From: Leptodactylus fallax | Lineage: Eukaryota; Chordata; Amphibia; Anura; Leptodactylidae | Direction: 5' to 3' | Assembly (NCBI GenBank): GCA_947044405.1 | Contig: CAMRHE010000358.1 | Span: forward strand, 1,860,001-1,924,000 | Length of the DNA stretch: 64,000 nt | Shown here: positions 21,910 to 35,446 of the stretch, one piece after another | Layout: every line of letters begins with the position of its first letter | How positions within the stretch are numbered: position 1 is the first letter of the stretch | Notes under the pieces: model-generated | The model's input: only the letters and a program-made list of their open reading frames with translations | Told to the model about the DNA's origin: nothing | The model's database searches: none | Translations under genes and position numbers: made by a program

Positions 21910-23492
21910 TACAGTGCTTTGCGAAAGTATTCGCCCCCCTTGAACTTTTCAACCTTTTGCCACATTTCAGGCTTCAAACATAAAGATATAAAATTTTAAT
22001 TTTTTGGTGAAGAATCAACACAATTGTGAAGTGGAACAAAATTTATTGGTTATTTTAAACTTTTGTAAAAAATAAAAAACTGAAAAGTGGGGTGTGCAAT
22101 ATTATTTGGCCCCCTTAAGTTAATACTTTGTAGCGCCACCTTTTGCTGCGATTACAGCTGCAAGTCGCTTGGGGTATGTCTCTATCAGTTTTGCACATCG
22201 AGAGACTGAAATTCTTGCCCATTCTTCCTTGGAAAACAGCTCGAGCTCAGTCAGGTTGGATGGAGAGCGTTCGTGAACAGCAGTTTTCAGTTCTTTCCAC
22301 AGATTCTCGATTGGATTCAGGTCTGTACTTTGACTTGGCCATTCTAACACCTGGATACCTTTAATTGTGAACCATTCCATTGTAGATTTTGCTTTATGTT
22401 TGGGATCATTGTCTTGTTGGAAGATAACTCTCCGTCCCAGTCTCAGGTCTTTTGCAGACTCCAACAGGTTTTCTTCCAGAATGGTCCTGTATTTGGCTCC
22501 ATCCATCTTCCCATCAATTTTAACCATCTTCCCTGTCCCTGCTGAAGAAAAGCAAGCCCAAACCATGATGCTGCCACCACCATGTTTGACAGTGGGGATG
22601 GTGTGTTCAGGGTGATGAGCTGTGTTGCTTTTACGCCAAACATATCGTTTTGCATTGTGGCCAAAAAGTTCGATTTTGGTTTCATCTGACCTGAGCACCT
22701 TCTTCCACATGTTTGGTGTGTCTCCCAGGTGGCTTGTGGCAAACTTTAAACAAGACTTTTGTATTGCAAAATAGCAGCCCTTGAAAAAGATGGCTGCTTA
22801 TGACAAAATGTTATGATAGTCAGGCCGTAAGTAACCTTATTTTTGAACCCAGTATAAAAGTAATGTCTACCCACTCTATTTTTAGTTGACATGTTGTGAG
22901 ATTTTGTATGTCTATACTAATCAGACCAGCGCCACTGTTTGAAGGGGTATTTGCATACCCATACTACTTAGACAACAGACTCTGTTTAAGGTTAGATTTA
23001 CATGCCTATACAGATTAGATTAACGACGCTGTCTGAAGGGATATTTGCATACCCATACAACTTAGACAACAGACTCTGTTTAAGGTTACATATCCGTGCT
23101 AACCAGATCAACAGGATATATTTGTATGTCTATAGTAATTATATTAAAGGAGCAACTCTGTTTAAAGCGTATATGTCACAAGACATATTCAGGTGAGAAC
23201 TGGCCCCTTTCACATGAATATGATCTTGGAGATAAGTGAGGCCTTACAGATGTGTATCACTTCTGTAACCGCCCATTGTATGACATACACAAAGGGTATA
23301 TGAGGAAAGATCCCTCAGCATTAGGGTGGCAATTTTCTTGAGAGCAGATCATTGGGGACGCCTGCTGATTGCTGAGACCTGCTGCACATGGTTGAGTGAT
23401 GCTTCCTACAGATACCCTTATCAGAACTAACTAAGCTTAGCAGTGTTGTAAGTATTTGATTTGATTACCGTGCTATACCTACTATATTGTAA

Positions 23493-23912
23493 GCTTGGAT
23501 AATATCATAGTTTAATCAACTTTGATATTTGATTGTACCCTGCAATATCTGCTGTATTGCCGGCTTGGATAATATCATAGTTTAATCAACTTTGATATTT
23601 GATTGTACCCTGCAATATCTGCTGTATTGCAGGCTTGGATAATATCATAGTTTAGTCAACTTTGGTATTTGATTGTACCCTGCAATACCTGCTGTATTGC
23701 AGGCTTGGATAATATCATAGTTTAATCAACTTTGATATTTGACTGTACCCTGCAATGCCTGCTGTATTGCAGGCTTGGATAATATCATAGTTTAATCAAC
23801 TTTGATATTTGATTGTACCCTGCAATACCTGCTGTATTGCAGGCTTGGATAATATCATAGTTTAATCAACTTTGATATTTGATTGTACCCTGCTATACCT
23901 GCTGTATGGCAA
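23493..23912 (+). repeat. 70-bp tandem repeat, six units
   Basis: Units starting GCTTGGATAATATCATAG begin at 23493, 23563, 23633, 23703, 23773 and 23843, exactly 70 bp apart, with a few substitutions each. Each carries TTTGATATTTGATTGTACCC and a TGCAATA...TGTATTGCAG palindromic pair. The array lies in the 3-prime half of the LTR, upstream of the poly(A) signal. Confidence 0.92.
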
Positions 23913-24055
23913 GGTTTGATTATACTGTCTAATATCTGTTATACTTTTCTTTGTTGTAAGACCTTTTGACCTTTTTACTATACTTTTCTTTGTTGTAAGA
24001 CCTTTTGACCTTTTTGATATCTTCTCACCTTTTGCTATCTTCTTATACTCTTCTT

Positions 24056-24061
24056 AATAAA
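24056..24061 (+). terminator. Candidate LTR poly(A) signal
   Basis: AATAAA on the plus strand about 95 bp before the LTR end, in the segment conserved with the 4-12 kb LTR (which has AATTAAAA there). Confidence 0.45.
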
Positions 24062-24909
24062 ATGTTAAGCTATTTGGGGATAGTCTAGTGTTTTTACTCT
24101 ATAACTTTATTCTATTACACGGAATCCAAAAGAATCTGTTTCATTTGGCAATACAACTTTTTATGGATATCTTTGAGAAATGGCTTTCTTCTTGCCACTC
24201 TTCCATAAAGGCCAGATTTGTGCAGTGTACGACTGATTGTTGTTCTATGGACAGACTCTTCCACCTCAGCTGTAGATCTCTGCAGTTCATCCAGAGTGAT
24301 CATGGGCCTCTTGGCTGCATCTCTGATCAGTCTTCTCCTTGTTTGAGATGAAAGTTTAGAGAGACGGTCGGGTCTTGGTAGATTTGCAGTGGTCTGATAC
24401 TCCTTCCATTTCAATATGATTGCTTGCACAGTGCTCCTTGGGATGTTTAAAGTTTGGAAAATCTTTTTGTATCCAAATCCGGCTTTAAACTTCTCCACAA
24501 CAGTATCACGGACCTGCCTGGTGTGTTCCTTGGTCTTCATGATGCTCTCTGCACTTTAAACAGAACCCTGAGACTATCACAGAGCAGGTGCATTTATACG
24601 GAGACTTGATTGCACACAGGTGGATTATATTTATCATCATCAGTCATTTAGGACAAAATTGGATCATTCAGAGATCCTCACTGAACTTCTGGAATGAGTT
24701 TGCGGCACTGAAAAAGGGGCCGAATAATATTACACGCCCCACTTTTCAGTTTTTTAATGTTTACAAAAGTTTAAAATAACCAATATATTTCGTTCCATTT
24801 CACAAGTGTGTCCCACTTGTTGTTGATTCTTCACCAAAAAATTAAAATTTTATATCTTTATGTTTGAAGCCTGAAATGTGGGGGGCCGAATACTTCTGCA
24901 AGGCACTGG

Positions 24910-26260
24910 AATACAAAAAACAGGGGGGGGGGGGGAGGTGGCCACCCTTCTGGGTGCACTTTGTAATGGGGAATGAGGCAGAAGGGGAAGTTTTACCACC
25001 ACCTCAGAGCAGAAATATAGTGTTCAAATTGCCATGAGGAAGGCACCCAAGAAACCAAAAGCCTCCAATGAAGCCAAAATGAAAGATCAATCAAGGCGAT
25101 CAAAGACCTTCTCAGTGTCCAGGCTAAGGAGAAGGGTAGGAACTGAGTAATTGTAGGTTACTTTAATCAAGTCCACTGCTCTTCTGGTGTTGTCTCCCTC
25201 CTGATGACAGGGGACGAAACCCTCCTGATCCTTATGGGCAAGAGACGGGAGCCAAGCATTCAGTTGAATCACCAATACCTTCATGAATAGTTTTAATTTG
25301 GAATTTAAAAGGGCGATGGGCTTATAATTTGAGCATTCCTGAGGGGTTTTATTTGGCTTGGGTATAAGGGTAATATGTGAACGTAGGATCATTGATGGGA
25401 TCGGATCAGTTGACCGTCTAGGAAGGAGTTAAATAATCCTCACATATGGGGGATCAGTTCCGCCTTTAAAGTCTTGTAATAGAGATAAGTGAGGCCGTCA
25501 GGACCAGGTGCTTTGCCATTAGGAAGGTCCTCCAGAACACCTGAGAGCTCCTCAGGTAAGTGGTAATCTGCTAAGTAGTTCCGCAACCTTTGTGACCTAT
25601 CGGATGGGGTGGAAGTGTGTTGAGGGGATAAGATATACAGTTCAGTATAGTAGTTCTGGAAGGCCGTGGCAACGGTCGAGTCCCAAACTGCATGTGGGAT
25701 GGAAAGATATAGTTCTCTTTCAGGATTTCATCTAAAAGTTTGTGAGCCTTATTACCCCATTTGTAATAGGGTTGACTTGTGTAGAAGGTGCAGCTGCTGC
25801 ACCATATAATTTGCGAAGTCCCTCAAATCCGCTCGGGCTGCTACTAGCTGACAAAGCACAGTTAAGGTGCATTGCTCTTCCAAGTGGGAAGAAAGGGTTT
25901 AAATTCAAACAATGAGAGTCTGGGTCCTTGCCTGTCTATCCTTTTAACTGATGATGCTAGAGTAACGCAGTGATCCCACTTTACTGCTTTATGAGCTTCC
26001 TAGAGGATAGCACCCGAAGAAGCTGACCCCATGCTCTCCCGGAAGTAATTAGTTAAATGTGTCCACAATGTAGCCTAAGTTGTGGGAGAGTTAAGGAGGG
26101 CCTCATTAAGGTGCCAATGGCAACAGCGGGTGGGGACTGGAGTAGGGGACAACGATACACCTATCAGAGCACGAATGGACTATGACAGAAGATCGATCTC
26201 TGCTGTAGTAAGAAGATGCAGGGCTAGGACGTTACCGAAGAAATGTTCGGTTTCAAGAAC
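24910..26260 (-). pseudogene. L1 ORF2, endonuclease end and RT start
   Basis: The clearest block (25392-25087) reads ITLIPKPNKTPQECSNYKP, LLNSKLKLFMKVL, HKDQEGFVPCHQEGDNTRR and LLSLDTEKVFDRLD, matching the L1 RT fingers and the LSLDAEKAFDR block with its first catalytic Asp. Farther upstream (to about 26260) degraded phrases such as WHLNEALL and LWEAHKAV correspond to the region between endonuclease and RT. Stops and frame changes are frequent. Confidence 0.68.
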
Positions 26261-26299
26261 AAAAATAATACTGAGGATGAATCAATCAATAATGTAGCT

Positions 26300-26855
26300 T
26301 CAACCTCAAAAACCTAATATAAGGAATTCATTAGGGTTTCCATTATATGTATTGGCAAACAGCAAAGAAAATGAAATACTACTTTTTTAGCATCCATAGC
26401 TCAGTAGTAAATGTCAATCATTATTTATTGTTATTGTGTTGACTGCATAGTGCTTAATGCATCATATAAGCCCATGTCCTCAGTAGGATCAATCTGAAAA
26501 TGGCCTTTACTGTCTGAATTCAGCACACTGTTGGTTTTCTGCCGGTATATAATACTGCACATCTATGAGGATTTGAAAGGTCTTCTTTAGCTGTGGCAGA
26601 TCTCAATCCAATGTGTGCCCATCAGAAAGTGGAACATGGACCAAAGTAAATGTCAAGCTTCTGGGATGGCTTGGACACTCCTATATGTAGAGTACCCGCA
26701 CTCGATGTTAGAACATGTGTGAAACCATGACACACCGTGCAGGAACACTGTTATAGAACATGCTCAAGTCAACTACTTGAGCAAACCAAACATCACTTTA
26801 TGGATAGGTTTCCATATGATGCACATGCAACAAGGAACACTAATGAAGCCCAAAA
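26300..26855. other. Mostly unassigned; fragment of the 36-kb inverted element
   Basis: At about 26515-26592 the sequence CAGCACACTGTTGG...GAGGATTTGAAAGGTC followed by TTCTTTA resembles the right half of the element at 36056-36555, so it is probably a truncated copy. The rest shows no feature. Confidence 0.4.
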
Positions 26856-26857
26856 TA

Positions 26858-28390
26858 CACTCATTGACCAAAAAAAGCACACCCAGATAGAAATGTCAGA
26901 TTGCTACAAAACTCAGCATGTTTTTATGTCTAAGAGAGATATATAAATGTTTACAGGTATGGTCTGATAAAACATGGGGTTTTCCACAGGAGGGCATAAA
27001 AGTGCTTACTCCGCTGCCCTATAAGTAATGCTCACAGAGGCTACTTTTGGGCAATGTACCTCTTAATGATAGATCATTGACTGCTAAACATACCTCTGAA
27101 ATGCACTCAAATACATTTGGACCAGTTGAGAGAGGGGGCATCATTAAAATGAGAGAAGAAGAATGTTTGTTTTGCCAAATTGCTTGCCATCTAGGCTGTT
27201 CTGGTCTAGCTCTAGAAGGTGCTGGAAGCAGTAGTTACATGAGGGCACATATATACAACGAACAGGCTCCAGATGGCTCAGACATTCAGAGAATTGTTTG
27301 ATATGCCAATGAGTACAAACAGCTCCCAGAGTTTCCTTGTCCACCATCCACTACCTTCATTACACATCCCTATCATTTCAAGACACTTAGGAGAAAAAAA
27401 TTGGTGTCCCATGATCCATTATGTTCTGCCATTGACAGCCAGCAATCAGAGCCTTTTTAGCACATTGGTGGGCCTAGTGCAAATGTTTCATACTGTAAGT
27501 GGGCTTCCTATAATAACCACTTAAACATTCCTAGCATGTCTCTTTGTGCACTAACACAGTAATAGTATCCTTCAATGTATTGCGTTGCACTGTATTGCTC
27601 AGTGGTGTCATGAAATTCTTGTTCACGACACCACTGGACTACTATGGATTGAAACTATTTCATCTTTAGCAACAAATCCAGATTTTTTGGTGGGATCTGA
27701 CTACAATCAAGTTTCAGCATGGAAGGTCTTGTGGTGAGCGCTTCAATCCTGCCTTGCTGAAGAGTAACACACTGTCCCAATGGTTGGTGTGATGATCAGA
27801 AGAGTCATTGCATACAACAGTAAGTCACCTCCAGTAGTGATACAAAGAACAGTAACAGCCCAGCGACATGTGTAAGGCATTCTGTGACCAAATGTGTTTC
27901 CTCTCATGGTAGGGCAACAGTATTTTTCAGCAGGACAACACTCGGCCGCACACAGCAAGAGTTTTGCAAGAATGTCTTTGCAAGATTGAAACACTTCCTT
28001 CTCCTGAACAGTCATCAGATGAAATTATAAGGTTTATGCTATAACAGTGAAATAATGTCTGGGTGTATACCAAGAAACCTCTACACCACTTCATGCAGAC
28101 TCATAACCCCCTGGCTTCACCTATAGCACGTTGTCTGCCATGGGCACCAAATACTGTCTCCCAGTACTTAGATATCCCCAGGACTTAATGGCAAACATTC
28201 TGGATCTCTAATCCTAACCCATAGAAAAATTATATCCCCAAGGTAAACTAAGCCAATGTTATCCATTAGTATCAATTATTTAGTCACATCCAGCAAAGAA
28301 AATTTGAATACCTTTAGATTACCCGCGTGTTGAGAATTCACGTCACCGATTTTTTCCCTCTTGTTTTGCGCATCTCAAATTTATGCTAAA
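26858..28390 (+). mobile_element. Degenerate Tc1-like element
   Basis: Begins after TA with CACTCATTGACCAAAAAAAG, a terminus I recall from a frog/fish Tc1-like family. Plus-strand remnants in shifting frames include QIACHLGCSGLA (helix-turn-helix region, about 27175), HEGTYIQRTGS (about 27238) and FQQDNTRPHTARVL (about 27935), the second catalytic Asp block of a DDE transposase. Numerous stops and gaps are present. The right terminus was not found; the end given is approximate. Confidence 0.55.
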
Positions 28391-28399
28391 CTTTTCTAT

Positions 28400-29570
28400 C
28401 AAAACTCATGCTTGATATTATCAACCTAGTGGTTTTACAGTAAAACAACTGTGTTGCCTTCTGTCCATGGTTCGGCTTTGTATATGAACTCTAAAGGCAT
28501 GTTCACATGTACATCTCTCAAATGCTACGTACAGATATGCCTACATTTTATTTGCTGTAGATCAAATTTGGTTAACACAATTAAACCAAAATTAATACAA
28601 AATCATGGTATGCTTGCAAAATCCTTGACAGACTGGAATTCAATACACAACCATGAATTGGTTACACAAAGGTCAACTTGGATAGACATCGTGAAACAGA
28701 AGTTCTACTTCTTAGTACATTTTCTAGTACATTTTTAAATCGGGTTTTTATGGTGTTTATGTCTCATGTTTCCTGCATTGATCATAATAAAAACTATACA
28801 CTAAAAGCAAAAATCATGTTAACTCCACCCTCACAATCACATCTGCTTGGCAGCAATGTCCTGGCAACAACAAGGTCTAGTCACTCCTGTCGTCTACTAT
28901 TATGCATCACACTATCCCTGGCCTGGCACTCTTCTTCACACTCCAACTCAAGCTGCAGCTTCATTGTTCCTCTGTGGCCCTTTCTAAACCCTAGGGAGGT
29001 GCACATTAAGGGCATGTTTACACTGAGTTTTTGAAGCATATTTTGGAAGCATTCTGTGTGTGTTTTTGACACAATGGAAGTTTCAGGTGGTATCTACCTG
29101 AAGATGGGGCAGGACATTTCTCCTTCTGCTTGCTGAAAAAAACGTGCCACTGCCTCTGATTGAAATAAATGGTAGGCAAATTTTAGGTGTGTTTGAGTCC
29201 GATTTTGAGATGGAAAAACCCTTAAAATCAGCTCCAAAAAACTATGTGTGAACACATCCTAATAGAAAGTGCCACTCAGTTACACTTGCTAGCTAACAAT
29301 GGTGCAGTAGGCTGGTGCTGCCCAGCACAACATCCATCTCTGTGTATGACACCTACTGGGGAAAAAAATCTTCTATAACATTCTCTGAGATGCTCCAGGA
29401 AACATTACAGCACACACCAGACTGATCCCATACTAACCTATCACCCAGGCACTCTGGTGGCCTAATGTACTCTAAGTTAAATTACACACATAAATTGAGC
29501 TTTACACTAGTGGTACCTGAAACATAACATGTACATGGCAATAACATAACAATGGTAACTAGGAGGTACA
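28400..29570. other. Unassigned region with one foldback
   Basis: Contains a foldback-like unit at about 29008-29262 (AAGGGCATGTTTACACTGAG mirrored by TGTGTGAACACATCC). Otherwise no coding-like frame, RNA gene or clear repeat boundary. Confidence 0.35.
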
Positions 29571-29578
29571 GTGGGGAA

Positions 29579-30265
29579 AAAAATATTTAGTCAGCCACCA
29601 ATTGTGCAAGCTCTCCCACGTAAAAAGATGAGAGAGGCCTGTAATAGATATCATAGGTAGACCTCAACTATGAGAGACAAAATGAGAAAACAAACCCAGA
29701 AAATCACATTGTCTGATGTAGCATTGAAGATGAAACGTGGCTGGGTCTTTCAGCATGACAATGATCCCAAGCACACTGCCAGGGCAACAAAGAAGTGGCT
29801 TCGTAAGAAGCATTTCAAGGTCCTGGAGTGGCCTAGCCAGTCTCCAGATCTCAACCCCATAGAAAACCTTTGGAGGAAGTTGAAAGTCTGTGTTGCCCAG
29901 CGACAGCCCCAAAACATCACTGCTCTAGAGGAGATCTGCATGGAGGAATGGGCCAACATATCAGCAACAGTGTGTGCCAACCTTGTGAAGACTTACAGAA
30001 AACGTTTGACCTCTGTCATTGCCAACAAAGGATATATAACAAAGTATTGAAATGAACTTTTGTTATTGACCAAATACTTATTTTCCACCATAATTTGCAA
30101 ATAAATTCTTTAAAAATCAAACAATGTGATTTTCTGGATTTGTTTTCTCATTTTGTCTCTCATAGTTGAGGTCTACCTATGATGTCAATTACAGGCCGGC
30201 CTCATCTTTTTAAGTGGGAGAACTTGCACAATTGGTGGTTGACTAAATACTTTTTTTCCCCACTG
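29579..30265 (+). mobile_element. Internally deleted Tc1 element
   Basis: A 687-bp element with long inverted ends (left CAGTGGGGAAAAAAATATTT, right complement; similarity extends about 80 bp) and TA on both sides (29577-29578, 30266-30267). Only the last third of the transposase gene is kept, so it is a non-autonomous deletion derivative of a ~1.6-kb parent. Confidence 0.83.
29670..30050 (+). pseudogene. Tc1 transposase, C-terminal third
   Basis: An open frame of 126 residues. From residue 23 it reads as the end of a Tc1 DDE domain: [33 protein letters not shown] and [11 protein letters not shown]. It includes the second Asp and the Glu 34 residues later. The DNA-binding domain and first Asp are absent, removed by the internal deletion. 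The first 22 residues are translated inverted-repeat sequence. No frame damage is seen in the remaining part. Confidence 0.83.
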
Positions 30266-30269
30266 TATA

Positions 30270-31905
<1,636 letters not shown>

Positions 31906-32765
31906 TGTCTACCACAACAGGGGCAATGATAAACCATAGAATACAAGGATATAACAGACCTACAGTATACTAAAAAGTGGAGTCCATTCAAAGGTTAGTG
32001 TCCTTCTTCAAAGAGGGTGGTAGACCCATTTGTCAACTCTTACAGTATCAAAAAGCTTGTATAGGATATACTCCAATTGTAGACAGGGAAGAACATCATG
32101 TACTGTCTTACTCACTCCATGCATTTGACTTTGTAGTGTTCATAGGAAGTAATATTGTGTGCATTTAGATGACAGTAAGACTGCATTTCAAAGATTAAAA
32201 AAACCTGTATTTTATATTAAAAAGTTTGGCTTTCCATAGAAAGTTAGTTTTACACATATACATTTTACTTAAAATGTATTCATTCTTGATACATGCAAAA
32301 AGGGATTATAAGAAAAGTTTCTTAAATTATTCTAAGCACATAAATAATTTAAGTGTGGACTATGCCTATAATGTGAATGCTTGCATGATCATTATGCACA
32401 TAAATCTCTATGGAACAGAGCACAAGAGGAAGACTAGTGAATGTTTTACAATATGCTATGGACACAGCCATGATTTAACATTATTCCACAAGACTTCCCA
32501 GTTGTTTTGTATTAATTAAGTTATACAAAAGCAAAATGAGCCCTAATGTGACTCACAATAATAGGTATATAACACTATAAACTATCTAAATTGAAATGAA
32601 GGTGATCTCCCTACAGACTACCTACCACTCCTTGTCTGAAAATTTTAATTGCAACCTGCAAAACGTCGCCTACAGTGTATTCTCTATTTGTATAGGACAG
32701 TAATTGCTGCCTTTATTTGCAGATGTGTTTTGTATTTTTAATGTATGTAATAGCATGGTTACTAC
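31906..32765. other. No recognisable feature
   Basis: AT-rich DNA. Short frames near 32226-32519 have no domain or protein-like bias. Confidence 0.45.
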
Positions 32766-32770
32766 TCTTA

Positions 32771-33031
32771 AGCTACATTCACACAACAGTGAATAATGGC
32801 AGTATTAAATTCAATGTCAGTGAATTGGAGCTATTCACACAACCATTATTTCGACTGCCTGTTGTTACAAACCATCAAAATATAGGTCATGTCCTATTCT
32901 ACATGAATCCCTCCATTCATCAATGTATGGGGGATCCGTTAAAATGGGTGTCTCCTAGGTATAAGACGGCCGTGAAAAATGGATGAATTTCATGGCTGTT
33001 TTGCACTTCGGTTGTCTGAATGTATCCTTAG
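32771..33031. repeat. Foldback element, TTCACAC type
   Basis: Ends AAGCTACATTCACACAAC and complement of CTAAGGATACATTCAGACAA. The interior is partly palindromic and non-coding. Confidence 0.4.
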
Positions 33032-33382
33032 GGTTTATTCACAAGCCTTCATTTTTCAGAATTGTAATGTCAGTGTATGAAAAATGTATCAACTTTTTTA
33101 CCCATTTCCTATTATTTTCTATGTCTCTAAGTTCCTAAAAAGCAAACAGCACACAATTGACAACCGCGTTTGTGATTTTCAGCAACCCATAGACTAGAAT
33201 GGTGCTACGTGGTCCATAAAACAAACCAAAATAGTGCATGTCTCCGTTTGACTGATGGTCCATGTATAAAGAACGGATGTCTGCATATACCCATTAAAAT
33301 CAATGGGTGAACTTGCAGTCCATGAATAACATGGATATCATTCATCCAGAAAATGCACATGTGTGAATAAACTCTAATAGGG
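33029..33382. repeat. Foldback element, TTTATTCACA type
   Basis: Ends TAGGGTTTATTCACAAGC and complement TGTGTGAATAAACTCTA. It abuts the previous foldback, sharing CTTAG at the junction. Confidence 0.4.
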
Positions 33383-34199
33383 GTTTATCAATTTATAGAG
33401 AGAATGTCTCATTACTAGTAACTGTGATAACAGAAGCACTGACTGGTAAGCAATACTTACTAGTTTTCCCTTACCATTTTGTAGACAAAAGTGTTGCTGT
33501 ATATTGAACAAAGATCAACAAAGAAATTGCATGTTCAAGTCCCCTTAAAATATTAAAAAAAAGAGAAAAAAAAAGGTATTTTAAATAAATATAAAAAGTT
33601 TTAAGATTCACATTTCTGATAATAAAATGAACAAAAATTAAACATAATTGGTATAGACAAATCTCTAAAAGTTGACTGTCCAAATATAATGTTATTTATC
33701 CAAACACTGTTAAAAAAAAAAGTCAGCACCAGAATTATGGCATTTTAAGTCACATAGCCTCCCCAATAAAGGAGTAATAAGTTGTATGTACCAAAAAATG
33801 GTACCGATAAAACACAGTTCACTCTACAAAAATTTGAGCCCTTACACAGTTCCGTCAATGCGTCAATGAAAAAAAAAAGTATAGGTCCCTTATATGATGA
33901 ACATGATGCAACAAAGGGTTTTATTTTGTAAAAGTGATAAAACATAACAAAAACATTTAGCAAAAAATATGCTGTTGCCATAATTATAATGACCATCATG
34001 AAACATCATGAAAACAAAACCCACAAAATAGAATTGCAAATATTTTTCACATGATCATTCTGAAAATATTAAAAAAAAAAAAATCACTGGGAGGTGAGAT
34101 GCAGCCTGGCCACTATGCAGTGTAACCATGGTTTTGGTGTCTTATTAAAGCTTGAATTCTCAGCTTTGACAAAACTGGACATATCACCAGTTGAAAATA
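33383..34199. other. No recognisable feature
   Basis: AT-rich with A-runs. A hydrophobic frame at 33745-33999 (minus) reflects T-rich composition and has no recognised family. Confidence 0.45.
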
Positions 34200-34201
34200 T
34201 A

Positions 34202-34563
34202 CAGGTGCATCTCAATAAATTAGAATATCTGTGAAACGTTTATTTCAGTAATTAAATTAAAAAAGTGACCTCCTATATTTCCTACATTCTTTACACACAG
34301 TGTTCTATTTCAAGTGTTTTATTTCTGTAAATGTTGACTATGGATTACAGGTAATGAAAACCCAAATCTAAGAAAATTTGAATACTGTAAAAAAGTTCAG
34401 TATTGTAAATTCAGTGTGTCACCTGCCAAGGTTTCCTAAGCCTTTAAATGGTCCCTCAGTCTGGTTCAGTAGGACACACAATAATGGAAGACGCTGATTA
34501 TGAATTGTATTACTGAAATGAATGAACGTTTCAACGATATTCTAATTTATTGAGATGCACCTG
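34202..34563. mobile_element. Tc1/mariner-type MITE, copy 2
   Basis: 362 bp with the same ends as 476-832 (CAGGTGCATCTCAATAAA and its complement) and flanking TA at 34200-34201 and 34564-34565. Internal segments such as CACCTGCCAAGGTTTCC are shared with copy 1. Confidence 0.8.
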
Positions 34564-34780
34564 TACAGTATTCATTCCCAACTTTGTCTAGTTTAGGTAC
34601 ACTCAAAACTGAAGACAGTGACATGTGAGAGACTGTAGAGAAAAGGACTGAAGTGACTGTTAAAAGAGTAGAGTTTATGAATAGTACTGTAAATTAAGAC
34701 AGGGCAAAAATGAAGGTATACACACTAGATTAAATAAAATACCTAAGAACTACTAAATACGCCCTCATTTATGTGCCTAT

Positions 34781-34963
34781 AAGGCCATTTTCACATGGTC
34801 AGTGTTTTATATCAGTATTTGTCAAATACAGATGTGGAACATAAATAAAAAGTATAATGGAAACAGTTGTACCTATTTTTGTTTTGGACCCACTCCTGAT
34901 TTTGACTTTCAATTACTGATGGAAAATACTGACCGAATACTGACTGTGTAAAAGTGGCCTAAG
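34781..34963. repeat. Foldback element, TTTTCACATGG type
   Basis: AAGGCCATTTTCACATGGTC at the left is mirrored by ACTGTGTAAAAGTGGCCT at the right. An inner pair CAGTATTTG / GAATACTG is also present. Non-coding. Confidence 0.45.
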
Positions 34964-35446
34964 AGTTAGCATTATTAGGAAGGTCTATATCCATATGCCC
35001 TATTAGGTTCTCTGTTCAAGGTCCCTTCTATGAACTATAGTGGAGAGGTAAGAGAGTCTAGCAGACTAGACATAGAATCGCATTAAACAAACCACAGTCT
35101 CTCACCTAGGTGCACTTAATTCAGCACGCTGCTGTTTTATATGTGCTTACTGCTTATGTTTTTACTGCCTTGTGACTTTAGGGAATAAATCATCTTTACT
35201 TTATACTGATATTCGACATTGGAAGTGGCCTGTATAATGTTGTTTCATTCGTCTATTTGCAGAATTTAATGCCAACCATCTGAGGAGTGTTTATAGGTGG
35301 ACGCTGTTCCCAAAGCTGCAGAGACTTTTTTGGCTGTAGCAGAAATGTATGACAGGATGATACTTCGCAATGATAACAGCTGCTCATCTGGCTGGCTAGC
35401 TGCTTGTTGAGGAATGGGTTGTCTTCATGAAGGAACCCTTTGGGTG

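Larger units (their letters stand above)
22760..24155 (+). repeat. Solo LTR, same family as the 4-12 kb provirus
   Basis: A 1,396-bp LTR starting TGTATTGCAAAATAGC and ending TTTGGCAATACA, with a perfect 5-bp duplication ACTTT (22755-22759 and 24156-24160). Its first ~60 bp and last ~200 bp closely match the proviral LTR at 4056-4890 in opposite orientation. It is about 560 bp longer, mainly from a 70-bp tandem repeat. No internal viral sequence remains, so it arose by LTR-LTR recombination. Confidence 0.88.
22120..24540 (-). pseudogene. Tc1 transposase split by a solo LTR, otherwise open
   Basis: The N-terminal half (24540-24156) has the paired-like DNA-binding helices (YKKIFQTLNIPRSTVQAI, then SGLYGRVARRKP). 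The C-terminal half (22759-22120) has the DDE domain: SDETKIELFG, the glycine-rich [22 protein letters not shown] and DLNPIENLW. The second Asp and the Glu are 34 residues apart (DD34E). The LTR plus 5-bp duplication adds 1,401 bp, a multiple of three, and the codons on each side stay in phase. Ignoring the insert, the frame is 339 residues with no stop, the normal Tc1 length. The enzyme would cut and paste the element at TA sites. Confidence 0.87.
21912..24908 (-). mobile_element. Tc1 element interrupted by a solo LTR
   Basis: Left end CAGTGCTTTGCGAAAGTATT after TA (21910-21911). Right end is the complement of CAGTGCCTTGCAGAAGTATT; the right TA is damaged (cactggaata). Without the 1,401-bp LTR-plus-duplication insert it is about 1.6 kb, the standard Tc1 size. 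Both halves of the transposase are open, so the element was probably complete when the retrovirus entered it. It lies inside the RT region of the L1. Confidence 0.88.
19203..26300 (-). mobile_element. L1 retrotransposon, multiply interrupted
   Basis: A minus-strand L1. The 3-prime poly(A) tail appears as a T-run at 19203-19221, followed by ORF2 pieces in order: C-terminus (19541-20700), RT active-site region (21745-21909), RT start (24910-25392) and endonuclease end (to about 26260). It is split by a hAT-type element (20885-21736) and by a Tc1 element (21912-24908). The 5-prime boundary is not visible; the copy is probably 5-prime truncated, as is usual for L1. Many stops show it is old. Confidence 0.8.

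Noticed and set aside
23493..23912. Regular repeats that might be read as a CRISPR-like array
   Set aside because: The 70-bp units are contiguous tandem copies with no unique spacers, they lie within an LTR, and the sequence is animal DNA.
33745..33999. Hydrophobic minus-strand frame as a small membrane protein
   Set aside because: It is explained by T-rich composition; no start context, homology or neighbouring coding structure.
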